Both the position numbers and the translations under genes were made by a program. A stretch of 64,000 nt of DNA, from NCBI GenBank assembly GCA_017303635.1, contig JAFLCG010000008.1, positions 1 through 64,000 on the forward strand, in the 5' to 3' direction. The DNA is from Anaerolineae bacterium (GTDB lineage Bacteria; Chloroflexota; Anaerolineae; Aggregatilineales; Phototrophicaceae). Positions 17,576-26,298 of the stretch are shown piece by piece. Each line of letters opens with the position of its first letter. The stretch's first letter is position 1. The notes beneath the pieces are model-generated. The model was not told the origin of the DNA. It ran no database searches and worked only from the letters and a program-made list of their open reading frames with translations.

Positions 17576-20086
17576 ATGAGAAAAGTCTTTCTGCTGACCC
17601 TGCTGATCATCAGCGTCATGGGGCTGGCGCAAGCACAGTCTGAACCAGCGAACTGGACGATCCTGCACTATACGGCCGTCGATAACAACCTCGAGGGCGC
17701 TGCCTTTAACGATTATTATGAGATGCAGGTTGTGGGCAGCGGCAACGGAGTCAACATCGTCACCCAGCTCGACCGGGCCGAAGGGTTTGAGTCTCGGTTT
17801 GGGGACTGGACGGATACCCGCCGCTTCTTCATCGAGCAAGTCCCCGCGTTGCCCGTGCTGGATCTCGAAGGCAAACGGAACGCGCTGGTGGATTACTTCG
17901 TCCAGATCGGGGCAGGCACGGCTGAGGACATTCGCGCCCAGGCTGCCGCGCTGGATGAAGCCACCATCAACAGCATTTTTGAGAATAACAACGTCGGGGT
18001 CTCTTTCGATCAAGCTCCCGTTCAGGAACTGGGCGAAGTCGATATGGGCGATCCGGAGGCGCTGACCGATTTCATCGTGTGGGGCGCGCAAAACTACCCC
18101 GCAGAACATTATCTGATCGTCATTGGCAGTCATGGCGGTGGTTGGCGCGGCATCGGGCCGGATGACGGCAGCGATCATTCGATGCTGCAACTGCCGGAAA
18201 TTGATGCGGCGCTGGGTGCGGCGCGGGAACAACTGGGCATCGACAAGTTTGATATTGTCGGCTTTGATGCCTGCCTGATGGGCGTCCTGGATGTGGCCGT
18301 CATGCTAGAACCGCATGCTGATTACGTTCTGTTTTCACAGGAAGTCATCCCCAGTAATGGCTGGGAGTACACCAATAGCATCGCCGCCATGCAGGCCAAC
18401 CCGGACTGGAGTGCCTACCAGGTGGGCGCGAACTTTGTCGACAACTACATCGCTTACTATGCTGGCCCGGGTGCGCGGACGAAAGTCGATCTGGGACTGG
18501 TTGAGACGGCGGGCTTGCCCACGCTGCTGCAATCCCTGAACGACTTTGCCCAGGCGGTTGCGGCTGAACCTGCTCAACTGCTCTCGGCGCTGGGGACTGC
18601 ACGCAATAACAGCCAGAACTTCGGTGCTTCGCTGGGCGACCGGGCGGAATATTACTCCTACATTGACCTGCGGGACTTCATGACCTGGTTCAGCGTGCAG
18701 ACCAGCGTCACGGAAGAGGCCTATCTGGCGTCACAGGCGGTCATCGGGGCTTTCGATCAAGCGGTTGTCTACGCAACGGCAGATAGCAAATTGCCCGGTT
18801 CCAATGGTCTGGCAGTGTATCTCCCGGCAACGCAGAATGTCTACGATGCCTTTGGAACCGACTACCCCGCCCTCGCTCCTGGTGGGGTGACCTTCTGGCA
18901 AGACTATCTCAACCAGTTCTACGCGACCATTGCCACCGAGCTGGATGGCAGCGCCTTGCAACTTGAAATCACCAATCTGTTCACGGTCAGCGGCAGCGCT
19001 AGCACGCTGGATACACCAGTGGTGTTCTTCAATGCGGCGGGCAAGGGCGTGATCGATCTGGGTTACACCATCGTCTACGTCCAGGACGACGGAACCCGCG
19101 TCATCGTGGATGCATCACCGCTGGCTTATACCACGATCCTGCCGACTGGCGAATCGGTGGTGGAATATCCAACTGAACTCACGCCCAGCACTTTCACCTG
19201 GAGCGTTGAATTCCCGTATCTAAGCGATGGGATCAATACGGTTCTGAGCCTGCCTAACTCGAGCGGAAGCTCCAATGAGATGTCCATCCAAGGGACTTAC
19301 GTCAACGCGCAGGGCAGCCAACCTGCCTACCTGATCTTTGATAACTCCACGTATACCTATAGCGGGATGCTGGCTATTGCCGACTCATCCCCATATGAAG
19401 TGCGGCCCGCCCCTGGTGACCAGTTCATCGTAGATCTGATCACCATTGCAGCGGATGGTTCTGTCAACGTTACACCGCAGGCCGCCGCGCCGCTGACCTT
19501 TGGGGTGGAGCCGTTCACCTTCCAGTATCAACCGGCGATCAGCGGCAATTATGAACTCAACCTCAACATGACTGATCTGGCGAATAACCGAGTCTTCACC
19601 AGTGTTGGCATTCAGGTCAATAACGACGGTGTGGATGGCAGCCTGCGCGGTTATACGGATACGAATGAGGGCATTTACTTCCAGTATCCGCGCACGTGGG
19701 GTGACTCCTTCACCTATACCAACGAGGATGGCAGCGAGACCTACGCCGTCGGTGATGATGACGGCGTGCAGACACTCTACATCACCAGCTACCCGGAGAC
19801 CGATGCGCTAGCGGCTATCGAAGCCGAACTGCAATTCGCTGTCGGCGAGCCGAGCGAGATTGGCGAAGGCACCCTGGGTGGCCTGCCCGGTTACAATGCC
19901 ACCTATACCTATGAGACCGAAGATGGGACGGCCTACCGCGTGATTGTTGCCAGCGTGTTCAATGAACTCTCGAACTCATCCACGGTGCTCCGGCTGGAAT
20001 CCGCCGCTCCTGAACAGGCGGATGTCGATCTCCTGACTGTCATTGATAGCAGCTTCCTGTTTTTCCCAGCCGTGATTGAACCGTAA
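17576..20086 (+). CDS. secreted C11 (clostripain-related) cysteine peptidase
   Basis: 836 residues, signal peptide about 1-22 (FLLTLLIISVMGLAQAQ). The peptidase C11 domain covers about 25-450. The catalytic pair is H186 in IGSHGGGWRG and C233 in GFDACLMG, both in the family's expected setting. The C-terminal half (about 470-836) has beta-rich, immunoglobulin-like segments and an Asp/Gly-rich stretch (YAVGDDDGVQT). It probably cleaves proteins outside the cell after Arg or Lys, as clostripain does, though specificity cannot be read here. A hairpin follows the gene at 20100. Confidence 0.88.
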   Translation: MRKVFLLTLLIISVMGLAQAQSEPANWTILHYTAVDNNLEGAAFNDYYEMQVVGSGNGVNIVTQLDRAEGFESRFGDWTDTRRFFIEQVPALPVLDLEGKRNALVDYFVQIGAGTAEDIRAQAAALDEATINSIFENNNVGVSFDQAPVQELGEVDMGDPEALTDFIVWGAQNYPAEHYLIVIGSHGGGWRGIGPDDGSDHSMLQLPEIDAALGAAREQLGIDKFDIVGFDACLMGVLDVAVMLEPHADYVLFSQEVIPSNGWEYTNSIAAMQANPDWSAYQVGANFVDNYIAYYAGPGARTKVDLGLVETAGLPTLLQSLNDFAQAVAAEPAQLLSALGTARNNSQNFGASLGDRAEYYSYIDLRDFMTWFSVQTSVTEEAYLASQAVIGAFDQAVVYATADSKLPGSNGLAVYLPATQNVYDAFGTDYPALAPGGVTFWQDYLNQFYATIATELDGSALQLEITNLFTVSGSASTLDTPVVFFNAAGKGVIDLGYTIVYVQDDGTRVIVDASPLAYTTILPTGESVVEYPTELTPSTFTWSVEFPYLSDGINTVLSLPNSSGSSNEMSIQGTYVNAQGSQPAYLIFDNSTYTYSGMLAIADSSPYEVRPAPGDQFIVDLITIAADGSVNVTPQAAAPLTFGVEPFTFQYQPAISGNYELNLNMTDLANNRVFTSVGIQVNNDGVDGSLRGYTDTNEGIYFQYPRTWGDSFTYTNEDGSETYAVGDDDGVQTLYITSYPETDALAAIEAELQFAVGEPSEIGEGTLGGLPGYNATYTYETEDGTAYRVIVASVFNELSNSSTVLRLESAAPEQADVDLLTVIDSSFLFFPAVIEP

Positions 20087-20099
20087 TTCCGGCTACCGC

Positions 20100-20129
20100 G
20101 GTGATGACCTGCACAAGCGGGTCATCACC
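20100..20129 (+). terminator. stem-loop after the C11 peptidase gene
   Basis: GGTGATGACC and GGTCATCACC form a perfect 10-bp stem with a 10-base loop, 13 bp after the stop codon, followed by a pyrimidine-rich TCTTCCTC tract. It is placed correctly for a terminator. Confidence 0.6.
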
Positions 20130-20243
20130 TCTTCCTCATCCTGTATCCTGTACCAATGGACAAGTCCGCACCCATCCAAGGCAGGATGTGTGGCTGTGTG
20201 CCTCTCCGGTATGCTTACCAAAGCTTAGGGAGGATTCGCAACC

Positions 20244-20942
20244 ATGTACATTCAGGAATTAATCCTGCAAACCGATAATCTGGACGCGCAGGCGACTTTC
20301 TACCGGGATATTCTGCGCCTGCCTGTTGAATTGGCGGCGGACCGTTTGCAGGTCACGGTTGGGCGCAGTCGGTTGGTCTTTAGCCATAAAACCGGCTGGC
20401 GAGGGGCTTATCACTTCGCGTTTGATGTGCCGGAAAACCAGCTCGAGGCGGCCAGCGGCTGGCTGACAGAACGCACTAACCTGATCGAACTCAACGGGCA
20501 AAGCCGCTTTCACTCGGACGGGTGGAACGCGGATATGAGCTACTTCCGGGATGCTGCCGGGAACATTCTGGAACTCATCGCCCGTCATCATCAGGCCAAT
20601 GCGACGACCCATCCCTTCAGCGAGCGCGATCTGCTGGCGATCACCGAGATCGGACTGGGGACGCGAGATGTCCGCAGTATGGTCGGGCATCTGATGGCCG
20701 AACTGGGTGTGCGCACATATGACGGCGGGGGCAGCAGCAGCTTCAGCGCGGTGGGCGATGAACACGGATTGTTCATCGTGGTTCACCATGAGCGCGAGTG
20801 GTATCCGCAAACGGGTCAACGGGGTGAACTGCATCCAGTGACCGTGCGACTGGGGCAGCCAAACGCCCTGGTGCAGGTCGAAAACGGCGTTATCCGAATC
20901 AATCAGCGAGCTACTGCCAACCGTATCTTCGAGGTGATTTAG
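20244..20942 (+). CDS. two-domain VOC-family (glyoxalase/dioxygenase-like) protein
   Basis: 232 residues with AGGGAGGATT before the ATG. The first half has the beta-alpha-beta-beta-beta layout of the VOC superfamily: ELILQTDNLDAQATFYRDIL, then RLVFSHKTGWRGAYHFAFDV, then YFRDAAGNILELIARH, with candidate metal ligands H56-region and E near ILELI. A second, less clear VOC-like half runs from ITEIGLGTRDVRSMVGHL. It resembles ring-cleavage dioxygenase-like proteins often annotated as CatE or glyoxalase; the substrate is unknown. It stands alone, facing a small membrane-protein gene. Confidence 0.82.
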   Translation: MYIQELILQTDNLDAQATFYRDILRLPVELAADRLQVTVGRSRLVFSHKTGWRGAYHFAFDVPENQLEAASGWLTERTNLIELNGQSRFHSDGWNADMSYFRDAAGNILELIARHHQANATTHPFSERDLLAITEIGLGTRDVRSMVGHLMAELGVRTYDGGGSSSFSAVGDEHGLFIVVHHEREWYPQTGQRGELHPVTVRLGQPNALVQVENGVIRINQRATANRIFEVI

Positions 20943-20954
20943 CCCGGTCGAATT

Positions 20955-21116
20955 TTAGCGCCGGGAGATGGCAATGCTGATGAGTCCCAGTACGCCAATG
21001 GCGACCGCACCCGCAGTCGAATAGGTGGCATCTGGCAGCAGGAACATCAAGGCAGCGATCAGCACCAGTACCAAACCCACTATCAGGCGAGACCAACCCA
21101 GTTGCCGGGTTGTCAT
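20955..21116 (-). CDS. small two-helix membrane protein (53 residues)
   Basis: A short reverse-strand gene not longer than 53 codons: MTTRQLGWSRLIVGLVLVL begins a protein with two predicted membrane helices (about 10-27 and 35-50) and an SRR C terminus. AGGAGG lies 5-8 bases before the tandem ATGATG start (21119 or 21116), and the frame stays open to TAA at 20955. The strong ribosome-binding site and clear membrane pattern support a real gene. No function was recognised. It converges with the VOC gene, leaving 12 bp. Confidence 0.7.
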   Translation of the reverse strand: MTTRQLGWSRLIVGLVLVLIAALMFLLPDATYSTAGAVAIGVLGLISIAISRR

Positions 21117-21291
21117 CATAGGCCTCCTGTCGATAGGAGCCGGTATCGGTTCATTGAGGGATACCGGCTTGCATGCTTCCGATACCGCTATCTTTCTATA
21201 CGCAAGCGGATGTGGCCTGGTTGTATTACAGGCATCGTTGCCTCAGGTGTGCTAGTATTTTGATAGATCACACATGGAGGTAAGACGTTTT

Positions 21292-22485
21292 ATGTTCCGC
21301 CGCCTGACTCCCTGGCTTTCTCTCATTCTTATCCTGATCCTACCGGCAAGAGCCCTTCTGCAAGATGGGGTCTGCCCGCCGCTGGTGCAGCGCGCCCTGG
21401 CTGAAGCTGGCAATCAATGTGCCAACCTCCCCCGTAACGCCGCCTGCTACGGTTTCAACCAGGTGAGCGCCCAGTTCAGTACCGATGTGGCGGATGATTT
21501 CTTCACCCGCCCGGCGGATACGACTGACCTGACTATGCTCCAGAACATCACCACCGCCGCGCTGGATGATGCTTTAGGACACTGGGGCGTTGCGGTGCTC
21601 AATGTGCAGGCCAACATCCCTAATTCCCTGCCGGGTCAAGGGGTGCGTTTTATCCTGTTTGGGGATGTCTCGCTGACCAATGAAGTTAGCCCAGCAGAGG
21701 CGCGGCAGCCGGTCACCCCGGTTGAAATCACCGTAACCATCGGGGCGAACTTCCGCAGCGGCCCTTCGACTCGGACGAATGCCCTCGGCGGCATTCTGGC
21801 CGGTACCACGTTATTTGCGGAAGGCATTAGCGAGGATGGTAACTGGGCTTATGCCCACGATAAAGCCCTGGGGTGGGGTTGGCTGGCGCGTGAGGTGATC
21901 ACGACCAATGGCGACCTGAGCACGCTGCCAGTCGTTACGGAAAGCAGCCGCGCTCCCATGCAAGCCTTCCAGTTCCGCACCGGCCTGGGGCGCATTAGCT
22001 GCGACCAGGCTCCTTCGGCGCTGATGGTGCAAGGGCCACAAGATCTGAAAGTGACGATTGAAGCCAATGGGGCCGCCATCACCTTTGGTTCAACCCTCTT
22101 GCTGCAAACGCTGGATAACCAGATGAAGATCACCACCGTTGAAGGTGAAGCCATCGTCAATGATCTGCTCATTCCAGAAGGGTATGAAGCAGGCGCAGTG
22201 CTGAATGAAGAGGGCGAAGCCGGAGAATTTGGTGGGATGGAGCGCGTTACAGAAGAAGAACTGGAAGCCTTTGATTGGCTGGAAGAAATCCCCGATGAGG
22301 TGTTGGAATACGAGGTCGAAGTCCCCACCTATGAGGAAGTTACTGAGTCATCTTTGATCTACACCCAGGATGAAGAAACGATCGAGGGTGAAAACAACGC
22401 TGAGGATGAATTCCTACAAGGGCTTGATGGCAACACGGATCAATCACTGATAGATGATGGAGCGGATGGAGACGGCGGCGGCTAA
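21292..22485 (+). CDS. secreted SH3-like domain protein with acidic C terminus
   Basis: 397 residues from ATG 21292; GGAGG lies upstream, whereas an ATG at 21274 has no site. The signal peptide is about 1-24 (LTPWLSLILILILPARALL). A bacterial SH3 (SH3b) domain covers about 145-205, seen in VTIGANFRSGPSTRTNALG and GWGWLAREVI; such domains usually bind cell-wall peptides or glycans. A domain at about 225-300 (PQDLKVTIEANGAAITFGST) resembles FecR-like repeats. The last 90 residues are very rich in Glu and Asp. The downstream propeller gene overlaps by one base (TAATG), so the two are coupled. Confidence 0.78.
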   Translation: MFRRLTPWLSLILILILPARALLQDGVCPPLVQRALAEAGNQCANLPRNAACYGFNQVSAQFSTDVADDFFTRPADTTDLTMLQNITTAALDDALGHWGVAVLNVQANIPNSLPGQGVRFILFGDVSLTNEVSPAEARQPVTPVEITVTIGANFRSGPSTRTNALGGILAGTTLFAEGISEDGNWAYAHDKALGWGWLAREVITTNGDLSTLPVVTESSRAPMQAFQFRTGLGRISCDQAPSALMVQGPQDLKVTIEANGAAITFGSTLLLQTLDNQMKITTVEGEAIVNDLLIPEGYEAGAVLNEEGEAGEFGGMERVTEEELEAFDWLEEIPDEVLEYEVEVPTYEEVTESSLIYTQDEETIEGENNAEDEFLQGLDGNTDQSLIDDGADGDGGG

Positions 22486-23438
22486 TGCAGGTCGGCATAC
22501 TATGCCCGGGTATGTTCGTGATCGCACTGGTCTGCTGTGCGGTGATGCTGACTCGGGCGGTGGCGCAGATCAGCGCGCCACCGCCCATGGTCATCTACAA
22601 CAGTAATGAACAAGACTCTGGCGACCTGTATCTGCTGGACATACGTCACCAACTCCGGCTTAATCTGACTCGCAGTCCGGGAATCGACAGTGCCGCTTCG
22701 CCTGCGCCGGATGGTCAGGCGATTGCTTTTCAATCCACGCGGGATGGCAACCGCGAAATCTATGTCCTTGATTTGCAGACCTTCGCCACGCGCAACCTGA
22801 CGCATCATCCGGCTGCGGATATGTTCCCGGCCTGGTCCCCTGACGGGGAGGTGATCGCTTTCGTCAGCGACCGGGATGGCGACCCGGAGATCTACGCCGT
22901 GAACCTTGTCAACGGCGCAACGGTCAACCTGAGCCGCAGCCCTGGCCCAGATGCCCGTCCGTCCTGGTCACCGGATGGGCGGCAGATGGTGTTTGCCTCC
23001 CACCGGGCGCTGGATACCGATCTGTATATCATGGATATGCCTCCGCGACCGGACCCTGTCTGGCCAGACCGCCCACAGGTTCGAGCACTCTCCCCCAGCC
23101 CGGCCAGCGACCTCGACCCAGCCTGGTCTCCCGATGGCCGCCACATCGTCTTTCGATCCAACCGGGGGGATAATATCGGGCGGCTGTATCTGCTGGATGT
23201 GGACAGCGGCGATTTACACTATCTCCCGACCGGCGACCGGGGAGTCGATCAAACGCCGTCGTGGTCCAGTGATGGAACACAACTGGTGTTCTGGTCATTC
23301 CGCGATAGCAGCAATGACATCTACCTGATGGATTTGCGGGGACGGTTGGCTGGAGAAGAAACCGAGCCACCCGTCATCAACCTGACGAACAGCCCGGCGC
23401 GAGAGACCCTCCCGGTGTGGTTCCCGGGCTGGCGCTGA
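22485..23438 (+). CDS. TolB-like beta-propeller protein, exported
   Basis: 317 residues. A hydrophobic N terminus (MFVIALVCCAVMLTRAVAQ, from residue 6) directs export. The body has regular PD40 repeats: APDGQAIAFQSTRDGNREIY, WSPDGEVIAFVSDRDGDPEI, WSPDGRQMVFASHRALDTDL, WSPDGRHIVFRSNRGDNIGR and WSSDGTQLVFWSFRDSSNDI. These are nearly ideal TolB blades, so a six-bladed propeller is likely. Its start codon overlaps the stop of the SH3-domain gene, suggesting that both are made together and may act on the same envelope target. It converges with def, 4 bp apart. Confidence 0.82.
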   Translation: MQVGILCPGMFVIALVCCAVMLTRAVAQISAPPPMVIYNSNEQDSGDLYLLDIRHQLRLNLTRSPGIDSAASPAPDGQAIAFQSTRDGNREIYVLDLQTFATRNLTHHPAADMFPAWSPDGEVIAFVSDRDGDPEIYAVNLVNGATVNLSRSPGPDARPSWSPDGRQMVFASHRALDTDLYIMDMPPRPDPVWPDRPQVRALSPSPASDLDPAWSPDGRHIVFRSNRGDNIGRLYLLDVDSGDLHYLPTGDRGVDQTPSWSSDGTQLVFWSFRDSSNDIYLMDLRGRLAGEETEPPVINLTNSPARETLPVWFPGWR

Positions 23439-23442
23439 CGCG

Positions 23443-23970
23443 CTATTCCATCTCCACCTCATCCTCTTCTTCGTCACGCGGCTGCCAGACCTTCTTGGCA
23501 ATGTCGATGTACAAGCGCCCATCCAGATGGTCGATTTCATGTTGGAAGACCCGCGCCAGCCAACCATTGGCCTTGATGCGGAGGGCTTTGCCTTTGCGAT
23601 CCTGCCCAGTGATGACGATGGACTCGTGCCGGTCAACCAGACCAATATAACCGGGAATGCTCAGGCAGCCTTCCACGCCTTCGACCAGCTCTTTGCTCTT
23701 CTTGATAATCTCCGGATTCGCCACCACAAACAGCTTACCCGCCAGATCACCAAACTCCTTGACGCTTTCTTCATCGTCCTGCAAACGCACGACGATCAAG
23801 CGTTGGCTAACGGCTATCTGGGGCGCAGCCAGACCGACGCCGGGCGCATCCAGCAACGTCTCCACCATATCATCGACGAGGGTCTGAAATTTGTGGTCAA
23901 ATGACTGAACGCGGATAGCCTTCTTTCGCAGGATCCCATTATCCGGTTGAATGATTGAACGAATGGTCAT
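23443..23970 (-). CDS. def: peptide deformylase
   Basis: 175 residues. It removes the formyl group from the N-terminal Met of new proteins. All three conserved motifs are present: GVGLAAPQ (45-51), EGCLSIPG with metal ligand C102, and QHEIDHLDG with ligands H144 and H148 and the catalytic E145. The acidic C-terminal tail (DEEEDEVEME) is beyond the usual end. It is a single reverse-strand gene lying between two unrelated genes; fmt is not adjacent. Confidence 0.97.
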   Translation of the reverse strand: MTIRSIIQPDNGILRKKAIRVQSFDHKFQTLVDDMVETLLDAPGVGLAAPQIAVSQRLIVVRLQDDEESVKEFGDLAGKLFVVANPEIIKKSKELVEGVEGCLSIPGYIGLVDRHESIVITGQDRKGKALRIKANGWLARVFQHEIDHLDGRLYIDIAKKVWQPRDEEEDEVEME

Positions 23971-24085
23971 GCCTGTGTCCTATTGAGGTATGAATGCTAA
24001 TGGGCAGCGATGGCTGCCCGGTTTTATCAGGTTGATTGACGATCAGTTATGCTGCCATAAAGTATGGCCTACAGTGCGCTTGCCC

Positions 24086-25879
24086 CTATCCCCCCGGCGG
24101 ATCACGCCGCACCAGCGGGATCCCTGGCGGACGCACACGATCACGGCTGTGCGGAATAATCGGTGTTTCGGGGGCTTGGGCAGGTTCGGCAAAGCCCTGT
24201 GAATAGGCGACTGATCCGCCCGATTGGATTCCGGAAGCCTGATGATACACCGCCAGATAGTCGACAATGGCCTGCCGCTGGCGGGCGGCATCGGCCTCAC
24301 GGGCTGCTTCGCCGGTACGCGCCTGTCGCCGGGAGATTTCTTCCTGAATGTCATCCGGACGGTAGACGTTACGGAAGTGTTTGGCACTTTTCTCATCCGT
24401 CCCGCTCAGCAGGATTTTCACATCGCCCATCTGGATGAGGGTATTGATGACACCAGCAGTCTCCGAGACTACGTTATCGACCTGAGCCAGCAAGACCTGC
24501 TCGGTACGGTCCTGCAACCAGAGCGGGCGTTTGTGGATGATGGTGATTTTTTCATCCCCCACAATGTACATATCATTGCGCCAGTCCCAGTCTGACCAGT
24601 ACATCCAGATCACGCTGATCACTGCCAGCACAACCGCTAACGCTTCCCCTGCCAAGCCGATGGCGGGTTGCCCCATGATGCCAAAGGTGGCTGCAGCAAA
24701 CAACAGCCCGGCGCCGATGAATAAACCAAAGGGGAACATCAGATGGCTAAACCATACCACCCGATGTTTGCGGTAGACGGTATCCCCCTGGGCATTGGTG
24801 AAGCGGGTGGACAGCCAACCCTCATCGGATTGACCCGGTTTGGAAGCCAACGGTTTGGATTCCGCCATTTGTGGATCAACGCCGAGCGCCCGGTCAATAT
24901 CGCCCCGGATGGCCTGCAAACGGGCATCACGTTCCGCCGAATTCTTATGTTCCTGGGCCGTTTTTCGGGCATCGAAGATAAACCCCTGTACCTGCTTGGG
25001 GTTCGGCGTGTGCTTCAGAACCAGATTATCGGTATCGCCTGTGGTTTTGATAATCAGTGTGCCGTAATTGAGAATGCGCGCCATGAAGTCTGTCATGGGC
25101 ACATCCACATTGATGACGTGGATGCCATCGATGGGAATCTCATTGCGAATGGTGCGGAAGGTGAGCAGGTTGCGGTGCTCGAACATGACCCGCTGCCCAG
25201 TGATGGTCAGCTTGTCATTACGCCACTCCAGATAGAAGTAGATCATGCCCACGCCCGTCAACGCCAGCAGGGGGAAGGCTAGGAATGGCCAAGGGACTGT
25301 GGGGGCAAAAATCGGCGCGACAAACAGACCGGCCAGCGCCAGGGCTGCGCCGAGCAGGGCCAACCAGGCCCGGGTGACAAAGGACCACCAGTGCAAATGC
25401 GTTTCCAGCAGGGCGTCTTCGTTAGCCCGCTGCGCCTTGAATGCCCGCGGTGGATCGTTGGAGAGGGCGTTCGCCTGGGGGATGGCCGGTTGGAAGGCCG
25501 CCTGCAAATCCGGGTAATACGAAAGTAGATTCGCCATATGCGCCCGGCTGAGTGACAGAATCACCGCTTCATCGGTAATCCGCAGTGTCGCCGGGGAAAT
25601 GATGTTGGCGAACAGCGCATCCTGGTTGACATATTCCCCGGATCGCACATGCCCGATGACTACTTCACCCCCGGTCTGGGGATTGAACTGCGTGAGCTGC
25701 CCTTCGCCGGAAACAAACATCGCCAGGCCATAGGCGGCCTGCCCCTGGGCGAAGATCATTTCGCCAGGGTTGACCCGCAGCACCTGCACCACGCTTGCCA
25801 CCAACTCCAGTTGTTCTGGAGTCAGGCGGGTAAAAAGCGGCTGGCGTCTCAATTGAGATAAAACGAAGCGATCAGCCAT
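24086..25879 (-). CDS. cyclic-nucleotide-binding domain protein with two membrane/PH modules
   Basis: 597 residues. A cNMP-binding domain occupies about 10-130 (LFTRLTPEQLELVASVVQVL, then GEYVNQDALF), but the ligand-contacting Arg of classical cAMP sites is not obvious. Two modules follow, each a pair of membrane helices plus a bacterial PH (DUF304-type) domain: helices about 165-215 with PH about 220-320, and helices about 375-435 with PH about 440-520. Both contain the DWR/EWRND sequence that leads into the PH domain (YLEWRNDKLTITGQRVMFEH and DWDWRNDMYIVGDEKITIIH). The C-terminal tail is charged and Pro-rich. It probably senses a nucleotide or lipid signal at the membrane; partner genes are not visible. 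Confidence 0.8.
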   Translation of the reverse strand: MADRFVLSQLRRQPLFTRLTPEQLELVASVVQVLRVNPGEMIFAQGQAAYGLAMFVSGEGQLTQFNPQTGGEVVIGHVRSGEYVNQDALFANIISPATLRITDEAVILSLSRAHMANLLSYYPDLQAAFQPAIPQANALSNDPPRAFKAQRANEDALLETHLHWWSFVTRAWLALLGAALALAGLFVAPIFAPTVPWPFLAFPLLALTGVGMIYFYLEWRNDKLTITGQRVMFEHRNLLTFRTIRNEIPIDGIHVINVDVPMTDFMARILNYGTLIIKTTGDTDNLVLKHTPNPKQVQGFIFDARKTAQEHKNSAERDARLQAIRGDIDRALGVDPQMAESKPLASKPGQSDEGWLSTRFTNAQGDTVYRKHRVVWFSHLMFPFGLFIGAGLLFAAATFGIMGQPAIGLAGEALAVVLAVISVIWMYWSDWDWRNDMYIVGDEKITIIHKRPLWLQDRTEQVLLAQVDNVVSETAGVINTLIQMGDVKILLSGTDEKSAKHFRNVYRPDDIQEEISRRQARTGEAAREADAARQRQAIVDYLAVYHQASGIQSGGSVAYSQGFAEPAQAPETPIIPHSRDRVRPPGIPLVRRDPPGG

Positions 25880-26298
25880 ACCGGGCGCTCCCGGAACTCG
25901 GTAAACACATCCAGTTGATTGTACCGAAATCGAAGATGAGCGACGAGAGATGGATCAGAAGCGGCTGCCCAAACTTCATATTTCCTCATCCAATTCCCCT
26001 TTTGAGGGGTGCCTTCCGCCTGTTATAATGCGATTTGAGCGTGTCCGAAAGTTTACGTAATGTAGTGTGCCCGTCCTATGCGAGATTCCTGCTCTCAGCA
26101 TTTCCATGAACGCCTGCTGGATGCCCATTCCGGCTGGGCGATTGTGGATGATAATCGCCTCCCCAGGTTGACCTAACCCCGCTGTTTTGATTCCAGTTTT
26201 GCCTGACATCCGCGTGATGCGTTCAGGATCTTTCATCAAGCCGATCTGACAGATCGGATCCGTTTGTTATTCATCTTCTATACATTGGAGCACTACGC
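25880..26298. other. gene-free region upstream of the mrp operon
   Basis: About 420 bp with no convincing gene. It contains the candidate mrp promoter at 26002-26029 and a leader of about 260 bases. Small hairpins can be drawn, such as GCGATT / AATCGC near 26137 and GATCTGACAGATC near 26246, but none matches a riboswitch class I know. Confidence 0.6.
26002..26029 (+). promoter_or_regulatory. sigma-70-type promoter for the mrp operon
   Basis: TTGAGG (26002-26007) and a perfect TATAAT (26024-26029) are 16 bp apart. Transcription would start near 26036, giving a leader of about 260 bases before mrpA. The strength of the -10 element makes this a good candidate; it rests on sequence match only. 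Confidence 0.6.

Noticed and set aside
25976-26239. A reverse-strand frame of 87 codons upstream of mrpA
   Set aside because: No ribosome-binding site or family features, and it overlaps the consensus promoter of the mrp operon.
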